Part shown: positions 1-8,225 of the stretch, in pieces
Position numbering within the stretch: position 1 is the stretch's first letter
How the letters are laid out: each line of letters starts with the position of its first letter
Source: Cryomorphaceae bacterium
Lineage (GTDB): Bacteria; Bacteroidota; Bacteroidia; Flavobacteriales_D; Sanyastnellaceae
Assembly (NCBI GenBank): GCA_016124575.1
Contig: WGNM01000009.1
Span: 1-35,880 of the forward strand
DNA length: 35,880 bases
Direction: 5' to 3'
The notes under the pieces: generated by a model
Seen by the model: the letters and a program-made list of their open reading frames with translations, nothing else
The model's database searches: none
Told to the model about the DNA's origin: nothing
Made by a program: the position numbers and the translations under genes

Positions 1-71
1 CGTTCCTTAAGGGCTTCAATGGCCACTTGGGCCTTGAATTTTGCAGTGAATTTTCTTCGTTTCATTCTCAT
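1..71 (-). CDS. IS3-family transposase OrfA, N-terminal fragment (runs off the window)
   Basis: Reading the minus strand from the ATG at 71 gives 23 residues beginning MRMKRRKFTAKFKAQVA. This is the typical start of the helix-turn-helix OrfA protein of IS3-family elements: a basic start, then KFKxQVAIEAL. The rest lies outside the window, so completeness and the OrfA/OrfB frameshift cannot be judged. The start codon is 37 bp inside the left terminal inverted repeat at 109-140, the normal arrangement for IS3 elements. The family call rests on the N-terminal motif plus the matching repeat and the OrfB end at the other edge of the window. Confidence 0.8.
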   Translation of the reverse strand, partial: MRMKRRKFTAKFKAQVAIEALKE

Positions 72-108
72 GACTTCATTTGTTTAAGTTATTAAATTCT
101 ATTAACTT

Positions 109-140
109 AACCAATGGTCGAGATTTTGGGGAGTACTACA
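109..140 (-). repeat. Left terminal inverted repeat (IRL) of the IS3-family element
   Basis: Read on the minus strand from 140 inward, this begins TGTAGTACTCCCC and ends GACCATTGGTT. It matches the repeat at 35740-35771 at 25 of 32 positions, and both begin with the 5'-TG typical of IS3-family ends. It lies just upstream of the OrfA start. The element's outer edge is therefore at 140/141, and window DNA from 141 on is flanking sequence. Confidence 0.8.
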
Positions 141-160
141 GTGCGCACGGCACGGATGTG
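141..160 (+). repeat. Copy 1 of a short GC-rich intergenic repeat (GGCACGGATGT family), abutting the IS end
   Basis: The sequence GTGCGCACGGCACGGATGTG matches the reverse complement of 26339-26368 closely (18 of 20 bases). It shares its GGCACGGATGTG core with 25592-25603. It begins exactly where the IS terminal repeat ends. The remainder of 161-253 shows no gene or other structure I can identify. Confidence 0.6.
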
Positions 161-253
161 GAACTGAACTATGCAGAAAAGTGATGCCCCGACAAGAATG
201 CACTTCATTTTCAGTGCAATCAAACAAACGTCTAATAAAGACTGCCGCAGCTT

Positions 254-289
254 TAAAAAAAAGCGACAACTTCAAAAGAAGTTGTCGCT
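254..289 (-). terminator. Intrinsic terminator of the giant FG-GAP gene
   Basis: A perfect 12-bp stem (262-273 paired with 278-289) has a 4-base AAAA loop. On the minus strand it is followed by a run of eight Ts (254-261). It lies about 30 bp past the stop codon of the minus-strand gene ending at 320. Confidence 0.9.
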
Positions 290-319
290 AAGTAGGACAA
301 ATTTTAATCGAACTGGTAG

Positions 320-3300
320 TTAGTTACAAGATTGTCCGTATTGACTTAAGAACAGTATAAAATCGGCGCTATTTACCACATCATCGCCGGTCAAATCAAC
401 GGTGCAGTTTGAAGAACATCCAAAATCAGAAATAAAGAAGATAAGATCAGCAGAATTGACCACAAAGTCGCCATTCAAATCACCCAAGCACGAGATAACT
501 GTCACGGTTGCGGTGCATTGAGCAACATTTCCAAGGTTATCAGTAACCGTCAGTACAACAGCATTCTCACCTATATTGGTGGCATCAAAGGTGTCGATAT
601 CAACCGTGATCGAAGACACTCCACCTTCGGCGGTTGAACCACCATCTAACTCAGATGCGGCAATAGTTACCGAATTGCTGCTAGACAAGCCAACGGTAAT
701 ATCTTGACAAACAGCAATTGGTAGATCAGGGCCGACAGTATTTTCATACCACGATATCTCATCGATATTTGAAGAAGTTGAGAGTATATCGAGGTCACCA
801 TCACCATCGAGATCTGCCGTATTCACACCCCAGCTATTGCTGTAAGTGGTCGTCACCTCGATTTGTTGTTCAGTAAAGTTTCCTGCACCATCGTTATCAA
901 ACCACAGCAATTGTTCTCCTCCTCCTGATTGTGCGAAACGTAGAATAAGGTCGAGATATCCGTTACCGTTCAAATCGCCAACAGCTATTCCTTTTACTTG
1001 TAGGGTGTTATCTTGAATAATCTGTCGGGGTCCAAAAGCTCCCGTACCATCGTTAGCGAACCAAGAAACAATACCATCCAACTGAGCCAACGAGATAACA
1101 TCAGTATCGCCATCACCATCTAAATCAGCCACTTCAAGTCTGAAAGCTCCATTTTCCTGTGTAGAGATTACTTGCTGCGCTCCAAAACTTCCAAACCCGT
1201 TGTTTTCATACCAGGCAATCTTGTCGTCGTTGCTTGATGCAGAAATAACGTCAAGATCTCCATCGTTATCAAAATCTGCGGCCAAAACATCTCTTGGAGT
1301 ATTTACCTGAGATGAAATTATTGCTTGAGTAGAAAAAGACCCTTCCCCTAAATTCTCGAACCACACAATGAGGTTACCTGTTTTGGAACATGAAACTAAA
1401 TCCAGCTCTCCATCCCCGTTCAGATCCGCAGCAAAAACTCCCTCAGCACCATTAAGAGTTCCAATAATGATTTGGGGACCGAAATTTCCAACTCCATCAT
1501 TTTGATACCATGCCAATTTATTATCCAACTGAGAAGTAGAAATCAAATCCATATCGCCGTCTTTATCGAGGTCAGCTGCAAGCACATCGTTGGCATTTCC
1601 TGCCGTTGAGGTTACAATAGCGTTTGAGGTAAATTGTCCCGTCCCATCATTTGAATGCCATTTGATGTCGTTACCAAAAAAATTCGCTGATACGATATCC
1701 AAATCACCATCACCATCAATATCCGTTGAAATGATCTCGTATGCACCGCCATCAGAGGTAGAAACTATGTTTTCAGTTTCCATAAACACACCCGGACTGT
1801 TTATACTCACACCAACCCTGAAACTAAAAATATAAGGTTGGTTTATACCAAATTCTTTGGTAATAGTAACTGTTACTTCCTCTCCAGGTTTGAAATCACT
1901 AAGAGGATCAAAGGTTACTTCAATACCCGCAATGCTTAATGTTCCTTCTATGTAACCTGATTGGGAGCCATGAACCAAAATGGACGTTGGATCAATGGTT
2001 TCAGAAGACAAAGCCTGATTCAAAGTGAGAACAATATTTGAGTTTAAAACTGCATCATGGGAATTCGCAGTTGGATAGCTAGAAACTATGTATACGTTAA
2101 TTACATTTTCGAACCATTGGAATGTATCGGTCCAGAACGAACCTGAGAGAATATCTAAATCATTGTCTCCATCCAAATCAGCTGCAAATAGAGTTGCAGC
2201 ACCAACAGCTGTAGTCAATACATTTTGTTCGCCAAAGCCTCCTACCCCATTATTCAAGTAAAACGCCACTTTTCCATCTCCGAATGATGCAGAAATGACA
2301 TCCGGCATTTCGTCACCATTCAGATCAGCAACATAAACGCTTCTCGCACCTATTGCTTCAGTAGTAATAATCTGTTGAGCGCCGAAATTCCCTTGTCCAT
2401 CGTTCGCATACCATGCCACTTTATTGTCGTCGGATGACGATGACACAATGTCCGTAAATCCATCCCCATTAAGATCTGCAGGATAAATGCTCGTCACAAA
2501 ATCCGCCTCCGTTGAGATGATCTGCTGAGCACCGAAATTACCGTTTCCGTCGTTGGGATACCAAGCTATTTCATCGTCTACTGACGAGCCTGCTAATACA
2601 TCTAAATCGCCATCACCATCAATATCTGCAGCGCACACCGTTCTTGCTCCCAATCCCATAGTAGAAATGATCAATCGCGGGCCAAATACACCTTGTCCGT
2701 CGTTTTCAAACCAAGCCACTGTATTGTCGTTGATGGATGCTGTGATTATATCTTGATCTCCGTCTCCATCGAGATCAGCATTTACAAAGTTATTGATTGC
2801 CTGAAACGCCGTACTAATCGTTTGTGCTGAGCCAAAAGCAGACTCTCCGAGGTTTTCACACCAAGCTAGAATGTTGTTTTGAGCAGAGCAAACAACGATA
2901 TCTAAGTCCGTATCACCGTCTAAATCACATGCTCTTACATGCTGTGGCGATAAAATTCCCGTATTAACCATTTGGGGACTACTTAGACTACCGGTGCCAT
3001 CATTGAAATAGATAGAAACCGAAGCTTCTGATTGAGAAACAGTTAGAACATCCAAATCACCATCACCATCCATGTCGGCAGAGAAAAGACATCGCGGTCC
3101 GTCAGACGAAGAAGTAATAATCGTAGCTCCGTTATCGAATTTACCCGGACTCAATGGATCAACGCCGACTGTTAAGACAGAGTGAACCGAATGGTTTATT
3201 CCGACTTGATCCTTCACAAGAACCGAGACTCTCTCTCCAGGTTTTAGTCCTGTGAGCAGTGTAAGTTCAATATTGGCATTTCCCAAGCCTGCTATTTCGT

Positions 3301-6300
3301 AGTCTATTTGACCAGATTGTTCACCGTACACAACAATATTGTCTTCATTTAAAAGTGCAGGATCAGGATCTTCATTAAAATTGATGGCTATTGATGATTC
3401 GATGGTAATCTCAGTGTAAGAGGTTTCGGTTGAGATGTTATCCAGAACCAAAAGTTCTCTATTCTCTAACCAAGCCAATTTATGATCGTTATATGAAATA
3501 TAAACGACGTCCAAATCGCCATCGTTATCCATATCTCCCAAACGAATTCCAGTAACAGCAGTGCAAATGGTAGAGATCGTCAACTGAGGACCAAAGGACG
3601 CATCCCCGTTGTTAGCAAACCAGCCAATGGTATTATCGAGTTCTGAGGAAAAAATAACGTCCATATCACCATCACCATCCATATCTGCCGCCTGCACATC
3701 GACAGTGCCAAGGGTAGCATTTGTGAGAATTTGTTGTGAGCCAAAAGTTCCTACACCTAGGTTTTCGTACCACGCGATTTTATGATCACTTTTTGACGCA
3801 GAAAGCAAGTCTAAGTCGCCATCGTTGTCTAAATCTGCAGCGAATATGCTTTGAGTCCCATTAATTGATGTGGTGATATTGATCGGAGCTCCAAAGTCAC
3901 CGTTTCCATTGTTCGCACTCCACTGTATGCTGCCATTAAAACCAACGATTGCATCGAGGTCTCCATCGTTGTCCAAATCTGCCAGGTAAACCTTCTTTGC
4001 AAAACTGTTAGAGTTAACTGTCTCAGCATCAGCAAATGGCCAATTCACGTTATAATCAAGATCATCGGACTGATACTCATTCCAAAAAACATAATCTTCG
4101 TTTATTCCGACAATATCCTCTTCACCATCACCATTTATATCACCATTGAATACTTCCGTTGGTTGTTCATCTGGTTCAATTACTTGTGTGATGCGCTGAA
4201 AGGGCATAGAGAGATAAGAACCTGTAGTATTATTTTTTGAATATAAAATTTGGTACGTATTAGGTGTTGTCCCTCCCGTTTGATTATTGGGTGAAAGAAA
4301 CCATGATGCAAGGCTGAGGTCTAGTTTACCATCTAGGTTGAAATCCGCAGTATGAATTCCATACGTTCGATGATATCTTTGATAGTTTGAATAAAAGCCA
4401 TTGATCGCAAAGGTTCCATTTCCGTTATTTCGCCATATATTCATGGCCATTGTGTCAACACTTCCAACGAAAATATCAAGGTGATTACTGCTGCCAAAGT
4501 CACCCAAAACAAAATCTACCGGATTAAAATAGTACGTATTTATTGTTTTGGGATAGCTAAACGTAAGAGGACCGTCAGATCCTGTAGCTGCTGTGAAGCT
4601 AAATACACGCTTTTGCGGCGTTGCGAGCAGGTTGTGTGTTGTGAGTGTAATGATTTCACCACGCTTGAAATCTCTGGATGGATTGAAAACGAGTTGATTG
4701 GTTCCAAAACCGGTTAACGTGCCTGGGAAATACCCGGATTTATCGCCTATCAGCGACATGGACTTAACATCAATGAATTCGTCCACGACGAGGTTATCGA
4801 AAGTAAATACAATGTTCTCATCGACAGGAACACTCGTAGCGTTTGCCTCAATGGATACGTCAACTATTGAAACTGGAAATGCGTTTCGAATCCATGATAA
4901 ACTACCAGGCCCAATAGTAACTATATCCAGATCGTTATCACCATTCATGTCTAAAGCTTGGAGTTGTTTTACTTGGCTCGGAGTTGTCGTGATGTAATTT
5001 TCAGCGCTGAAACCACCTTCACCATTGTTGGTGAACCAAACCACTTGCTTGTCAGTTTCAGATGATCCAACAATATCAAGGTCACCGTCACCATCAGCGT
5101 CAAATATGACAAGCGCATTAGCGCCGATGGCAGTAGAGCTGAGGACATTTTGGACACCGAAAGTACCTGTTCCATCATTTTCATACCAAGCAAACTTATT
5201 ATCACCTACAGAAGCAGAAATCAAATCTAAATCACCATCACCATCTAGGTCAGCAGTTTCGACATCTCTAGGTGAAATCACTTCATTGGTTACGAGTTCA
5301 GGTAATCCGAAATTACCCAATCCGTCATTTCGATACAAAGAGATGGAGCTTGAAGATCCATTGTTTGTTGAAAACAAATCCATGTCTCCATCGTTGTCGA
5401 TATCTGCAGAATGGAGTGAAAAGATACTCGTAGCTGACGTCGAAATAATGTTCTTAGGGCCGAAATTACCCAATCCATCGTTTGCACACCAAACCATCTC
5501 GGCAACACCGAATTTCGTCGCAATAACATCTAAGCTTCCATCACCATTGACATCAGCGGTAATTACATGTGTGCAATAAGTAACGTTGTCGGCGATCAGA
5601 ATCTCTGTTCCGAACTCGCCATCTCCTAAATTTGGAACCCAATAGACTTTTCCAGCATCGAATACGGAAACAACAATATCTACGTCACCATCATTATCTA
5701 TATCGCCAGGCACTATGTTCGGCACCGTACCTGCGAAAAAACCGATTGTTGTATAATTATATTCACCGAATAGACTATATTCTTTATAGTTTGGGTCATT
5801 AACATTTTCAAACAGTCTCAAACCCGGTGTCCCACCTATACCTATCATTGCATCAAAAAGACCATTTCCCGAAAAATCGGCCAAGAAACCGCTCCAAATT
5901 AATACCACTGCCCCGCTAATGTGATCTCTATTTTCAAAAAAGCCGCCCGCACTTTCCTCACTAACAGCACAATTGAAACTAAAATTGATTCCTTCGGTTT
6001 GCGTAAGATCAGAAGAAACAGCAACTGAGATCTTATCCCCTACTTTAAAATTATTTGTAGGATTAAAGGTGATTTCGTTGGTACCACCTCCTGTAAACGT
6101 TCCATTGACTCTTCCATAGACATTGCTCATGATGCGGATGTTCGTATTGTTCACAAGACTTATATCTGTCGGTCCACTAAATGTGAGGACAATATCGGCA
6201 TCTATGGGTACACTTGTAGCATTGGCCGCAGGACTAGAAGCCACAAAGCCAATTGGAGGGAGCATGTTAGAAGTGGATACTACATTTGTCTCTGAAGTTG

Positions 6301-6373
6301 CGGATGCCTGCAAAAGAAAGAAGAAACAAAGGGCTAAAGCGCATGCTTTGAAAAGGTTATCAGTTGGTTTCAT
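320..6373 (-). CDS. Giant secreted protein: four FG-GAP/VCBS seven-repeat propellers, Ig-like linkers and a dockerin-like tail
   Basis: This is a 2017-residue exported protein. Residues 1-25 form a signal peptide (hydrophobic LALCFFFLL ending QASA). Four Ig-like, Big_5/SbsA-like domains (about 42-140, 505-600, 990-1080 and 1430-1525) each precede an FG-GAP/VCBS block (about 145-505, 600-985, 1085-1425 and 1530-1870). I count seven Ca-binding DxDxDGDxD-type repeats in every block (28 in all), each followed by a W-[FY]-x-N-[DN]-G stretch, as expected for integrin-alpha-like seven-bladed propellers. A HYR-like domain (about 1885-1960) follows. Two dockerin-like EF-hand loops with paired cysteines (about 1961-2017) end the protein. 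There is no T9SS sorting domain. It is probably a cell-surface or secreted adhesin or binding protein; the ligand is unknown. A LuxR-type gene lies upstream in the same orientation, and a terminator follows. Confidence 0.9.
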   Translation of the reverse strand: MKPTDNLFKACALALCFFFLLQASATSETNVVSTSNMLPPIGFVASSPAANATSVPIDADIVLTFSGPTDISLVNNTNIRIMSNVYGRVNGTFTGGGTNEITFNPTNNFKVGDKISVAVSSDLTQTEGINFSFNCAVSEESAGGFFENRDHISGAVVLIWSGFLADFSGNGLFDAMIGIGGTPGLRLFENVNDPNYKEYSLFGEYNYTTIGFFAGTVPNIVPGDIDNDGDVDIVVSVFDAGKVYWVPNLGDGEFGTEILIADNVTYCTHVITADVNGDGSLDVIATKFGVAEMVWCANDGLGNFGPKNIISTSATSIFSLHSADIDNDGDMDLFSTNNGSSSSISLYRNDGLGNFGLPELVTNEVISPRDVETADLDGDGDLDLISASVGDNKFAWYENDGTGTFGVQNVLSSTAIGANALVIFDADGDGDLDIVGSSETDKQVVWFTNNGEGGFSAENYITTTPSQVKQLQALDMNGDNDLDIVTIGPGSLSWIRNAFPVSIVDVSIEANATSVPVDENIVFTFDNLVVDEFIDVKSMSLIGDKSGYFPGTLTGFGTNQLVFNPSRDFKRGEIITLTTHNLLATPQKRVFSFTAATGSDGPLTFSYPKTINTYYFNPVDFVLGDFGSSNHLDIFVGSVDTMAMNIWRNNGNGTFAINGFYSNYQRYHRTYGIHTADFNLDGKLDLSLASWFLSPNNQTGGTTPNTYQILYSKNNTTGSYLSMPFQRITQVIEPDEQPTEVFNGDINGDGEEDIVGINEDYVFWNEYQSDDLDYNVNWPFADAETVNSNSFAKKVYLADLDNDGDLDAIVGFNGSIQWSANNGNGDFGAPINITTSINGTQSIFAADLDNDGDLDLLSASKSDHKIAWYENLGVGTFGSQQILTNATLGTVDVQAADMDGDGDMDVIFSSELDNTIGWFANNGDASFGPQLTISTICTAVTGIRLGDMDNDGDLDVVYISYNDHKLAWLENRELLVLDNISTETSYTEITIESSIAINFNEDPDPALLNEDNIVVYGEQSGQIDYEIAGLGNANIELTLLTGLKPGERVSVLVKDQVGINHSVHSVLTVGVDPLSPGKFDNGATIITSSSDGPRCLFSADMDGDGDLDVLTVSQSEASVSIYFNDGTGSLSSPQMVNTGILSPQHVRACDLDGDTDLDIVVCSAQNNILAWCENLGESAFGSAQTISTAFQAINNFVNADLDGDGDQDIITASINDNTVAWFENDGQGVFGPRLIISTMGLGARTVCAADIDGDGDLDVLAGSSVDDEIAWYPNDGNGNFGAQQIISTEADFVTSIYPADLNGDGFTDIVSSSSDDNKVAWYANDGQGNFGAQQIITTEAIGARSVYVADLNGDEMPDVISASFGDGKVAFYLNNGVGGFGEQNVLTTAVGAATLFAADLDGDNDLDILSGSFWTDTFQWFENVINVYIVSSYPTANSHDAVLNSNIVLTLNQALSSETIDPTSILVHGSQSGYIEGTLSIAGIEVTFDPLSDFKPGEEVTVTITKEFGINQPYIFSFRVGVSINSPGVFMETENIVSTSDGGAYEIISTDIDGDGDLDIVSANFFGNDIKWHSNDGTGQFTSNAIVTSTAGNANDVLAADLDKDGDMDLISTSQLDNKLAWYQNDGVGNFGPQIIIGTLNGAEGVFAADLNGDGELDLVSCSKTGNLIVWFENLGEGSFSTQAIISSQVNTPRDVLAADFDNDGDLDVISASSNDDKIAWYENNGFGSFGAQQVISTQENGAFRLEVADLDGDGDTDVISLAQLDGIVSWFANDGTGAFGPRQIIQDNTLQVKGIAVGDLNGNGYLDLILRFAQSGGGEQLLWFDNDGAGNFTEQQIEVTTTYSNSWGVNTADLDGDGDLDILSTSSNIDEISWYENTVGPDLPIAVCQDITVGLSSSNSVTIAASELDGGSTAEGGVSSITVDIDTFDATNIGENAVVLTVTDNLGNVAQCTATVTVISCLGDLNGDFVVNSADLIFFISDFGCSSNCTVDLTGDDVVNSADFILFLSQYGQSCN

Positions 6374-6392
6374 AATTAATTGATTAGGTACA

Positions 6393-6400
6393 CAAATTTA
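6393..6400 (-). promoter_or_regulatory. Putative -7 box of the giant FG-GAP gene
   Basis: The minus-strand sequence TAAATTTG is a perfect match to the Bacteroidota -7 consensus TAnnTTTG and lies 19 bp before the ATG at 6373. No good -33 TTTG lies at the usual distance; only TTTC is present. Instead, the dyad at 6422-6441 occupies the position where an activator would sit. Confidence 0.55.
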
Positions 6401-6421
6401 GCTTTACAAAAAGTGTCATGA

Positions 6422-6441
6422 AATACGTATACCTACGTATT
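6422..6441 (-). promoter_or_regulatory. 20-bp dyad operator, site 1 (upstream of the FG-GAP gene)
   Basis: The minus strand reads AATACGTAGGTATACGTATT, two perfect 8-bp inverted arms around GGTA. It is separated by exactly 21 bp from the -7 box at 6393-6400 and overlaps the last codons of the LuxR-type gene. Site 2 at 6718-6737 matches at 18 of 20 positions with the same 21-bp spacing. LuxR/NarL-type HTH proteins bind dyads of about this size, so the neighbouring regulator is the obvious candidate; that link is inference. Confidence 0.65.
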
Positions 6442-6684
6442 AAAACATTGCGGATTTTGTACAATCCACACCAACAGAGCGTTCTGAGACGGTTGAAGCT
6501 GAAGCTTCTTCATAATATTGCTGCGGTGTTTTTCTATAGTTCGAGGTGAACATTTACGGATATTCGCAATCTCTTTTGAGATATATCCTTCTCTGATAAG
6601 GCGCAAAATCTCCATTTCTACTGCAGAAAGCAATGGTTCTTCTCGTGAGCTATCTGAATGCGGATCATTTTTATAAATATCCAT
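6433..6684 (-). CDS. Small LuxR/NarL-type HTH regulator (no receiver or sensor domain)
   Basis: This 83-residue protein is almost entirely a GerE/LuxR-type DNA-binding domain. LSAVEMEILRLIREG starts helix 1, and KEIANIRKCSPRTIEKHRSNIMKKL is the helix-turn-helix with the expected T-[IV]-xxH and KL positions (written here as two separate motifs). It has no response-regulator receiver, PAS or ligand domain, only about 17 polar residues in front. Stand-alone GerE-type proteins of this size exist, but the input signal is not visible. The ATG at 6684 is only 4 bp after a TAnnTTTG-type box, so the message may be leaderless; a TTG at codon 18 is an alternative start. Matching dyads upstream of this gene and of the next gene suggest that it controls itself and the giant surface protein. 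Confidence 0.85.
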   Translation of the reverse strand: MDIYKNDPHSDSSREEPLLSAVEMEILRLIREGYISKEIANIRKCSPRTIEKHRSNIMKKLQLQPSQNALLVWIVQNPQCFNT

Positions 6685-6688
6685 GCCC

Positions 6689-6696
6689 CAAAACTA
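6689..6696 (-). promoter_or_regulatory. Putative -7 box of the LuxR-type gene
   Basis: The minus-strand sequence TAGTTTTG fits TAnnTTTG and ends only 4 bp before the ATG at 6684, so transcription could begin at or next to the start codon. It is exactly 21 bp downstream of dyad site 2, the same geometry as at the FG-GAP gene. Confidence 0.5.
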
Positions 6697-6717
6697 CTTG
6701 GAGACAAACTCATAAAA

Positions 6718-6737
6718 AATGCGTAGACCTACGTATT
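6718..6737 (-). promoter_or_regulatory. 20-bp dyad operator, site 2 (upstream of the LuxR-type gene)
   Basis: The minus strand reads AATACGTAGGTCTACGCATT, with 8-bp inverted arms carrying one mismatch. It matches site 1 at 18 of 20 positions and sits 34 bp upstream of the regulator's start codon, which suggests autoregulation. Between here and 7037 I see no gene and no clear terminator for the operon ending at 7038, only a weak resemblance to the CACAG-type intergenic repeats near 6908-6938. Confidence 0.6.
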
Positions 6738-7037
6738 GATGTCATCCAATGATAAGAAGCAATAAAATCAGGTTTTAAAAAGCTCCGCTGCTAAAGTGAT
6801 CTGCTGATTCGAGTAATAAATCGTAACAGCAAGTCTGATTACCTGATCGCAACAAAATTCATGGTTCGGTTCGGAAGGAAAGTATCCATTCTTTCTAAGC
6901 GTTAATTAAAACCACAGTGAGCCAAGGATACAAAGTTTCAGGGCATTGAATCTACCGCAGGCGATTTCCATGCGCTGTCGCTTTGTAATCCTCAGTCAAT
7001 GTGTTTATTATCTTTACTTTCTCAGACCTGGAGATTC

Positions 7038-8225
7038 TCAACATTCCAACCTGTGATACTCAGGCTTGAAGGTTTTCTGAGTCAAATCTTTGCCAACGAC
7101 AAAGACACTTGCCTCCCCTGAACGGACGTTCGGTATGCGCGCCAATTCATTCAAACAGCACCGCAAGCGGTAGAAACGTTGTCCGCTTTCTACCCAACTT
7201 TCAATGGTCTCAGCATCTGTAAGTTCAGAGCGGAAATCGTTGCCAGTGCGGACAATCACTTCTTCTATTTCGGGTGTCGACTTCGCCTTTGCGAGTTTTC
7301 GTTTTTTGTACCGAAATCCTTGTGACCATGCTTCTAAATCATTGAACAATGCCGTCCCCGTTGGCTGTTTTCCAGCGCCCTTGGCCTTGAAGAAATAGCT
7401 CTCCCCTCCTCTATCAGTTATCGAAACAGCATTTTCCTCATTCAAAACCTTGGCAAACGGATGTTCCGCCGCCACCAATTCAGGGGCCACGCGGGCTGTG
7501 ATTTTACCATCTTCAACAGTGGCAGTGGCTATGTAGCGCACGACGAGATTGTTGCGACGTATAAATTTCACATCGACATCGTTGAAGCCTATAAGCGGAA
7601 ATACAGATACATCATCCGCGTGTAAGCGCAAACCAAATGCGTGTCGACATAAAATCCGCAACTTGGTCGCCGGATCTCCTCCATCCAAATCCAACCGTTC
7701 GTCGGCCTCTACAAATCCTGCTTCTTTGGCAATCAACAAGCCGTCGTTGAATGTAAAACCATCGACAAATATGCGGGTCAGAATATAGTTCGTGCTGCCA
7801 TTCAACACACCTCTTATCGACGAAACACCATGAGGGAAACATGTTTCGAGCAGACGAACGATCGGCAATGCGCCGCCGCACGACGCTTCGTAAAGCAGAT
7901 TTTGATTGCCGAAAGCATTCAACTGCGAGACCAGTTGCTTGTTGGCCGTAACAAACACTTGCCGATTTTTGATCGTCGCATCGTACCAAAGTTTGGCTTC
8001 TTTCACGTTTCCTGTGGCCTCTACAACGACATCCACAGTGGGATCATTGATGAGGCCAAGAACATCTGTTGTGGCATTCAAATGAAGTCCGTAGCGCTCT
8101 TTCTCTCCATCTTTCACGGCAACGCCGTGGATGTTAAAGCGGGTAGTTCCCAATTGTTGCCATGCTTCGTAAAACCCTCTACCTGCGGTTCCGAAGCCGA
8201 TCAATGCGATGTTTAACTTCTTCAT
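7038..8225 (-). CDS. Homoserine dehydrogenase
   Basis: This enzyme reduces aspartate semialdehyde to homoserine with NAD(P)H, the branch point towards methionine and threonine. The N-terminus is a Rossmann fold (IALIGFGTAGRGF). The conserved catalytic region follows as GVLNGSTNYILTR and LDGGDPATKLRIL, including the active-site Asp and Lys of the family. At about 395 residues it is monofunctional, with no aspartate kinase domain. I chose the ATG at 8225, which overlaps the upstream stop in an ATGA arrangement; the alternative at 8231 is a TTG. This 4-bp overlap implies translational coupling to the cystathionine-synthase-family gene, and both lie under the SAM-I riboswitch. No terminator is obvious after the stop. 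Confidence 0.93.
   Translation of the reverse strand: MKKLNIALIGFGTAGRGFYEAWQQLGTTRFNIHGVAVKDGEKERYGLHLNATTDVLGLINDPTVDVVVEATGNVKEAKLWYDATIKNRQVFVTANKQLVSQLNAFGNQNLLYEASCGGALPIVRLLETCFPHGVSSIRGVLNGSTNYILTRIFVDGFTFNDGLLIAKEAGFVEADERLDLDGGDPATKLRILCRHAFGLRLHADDVSVFPLIGFNDVDVKFIRRNNLVVRYIATATVEDGKITARVAPELVAAEHPFAKVLNEENAVSITDRGGESYFFKAKGAGKQPTGTALFNDLEAWSQGFRYKKRKLAKAKSTPEIEEVIVRTGNDFRSELTDAETIESWVESGQRFYRLRCCLNELARIPNVRSGEASVFVVGKDLTQKTFKPEYHRLEC

Noticed and set aside
1590-5579. Open frames on the plus strand opposite the FG-GAP gene, up to 184 codons (for example 5025-5579)
   Set aside because: They are antisense readings of the regular GAT/GAC-rich calcium loops, giving repetitive SPSPSIS-type sequence with no start signals or family features.
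320-6373. DNA-level periodic repeats that might suggest a CRISPR array or satellite
   Set aside because: The spacing of about 170-180 bp and the variation follow the roughly 57-residue protein repeats of a continuous coding frame; there are no short identical repeats with unique spacers.
6905-6940. ACCACAG-GGATACAAAG stretch as another copy of the CACAG repeat
   Set aside because: Only the first few bases match the units near 35594-35739 and no inverted arm is present, so it is not called as a repeat.
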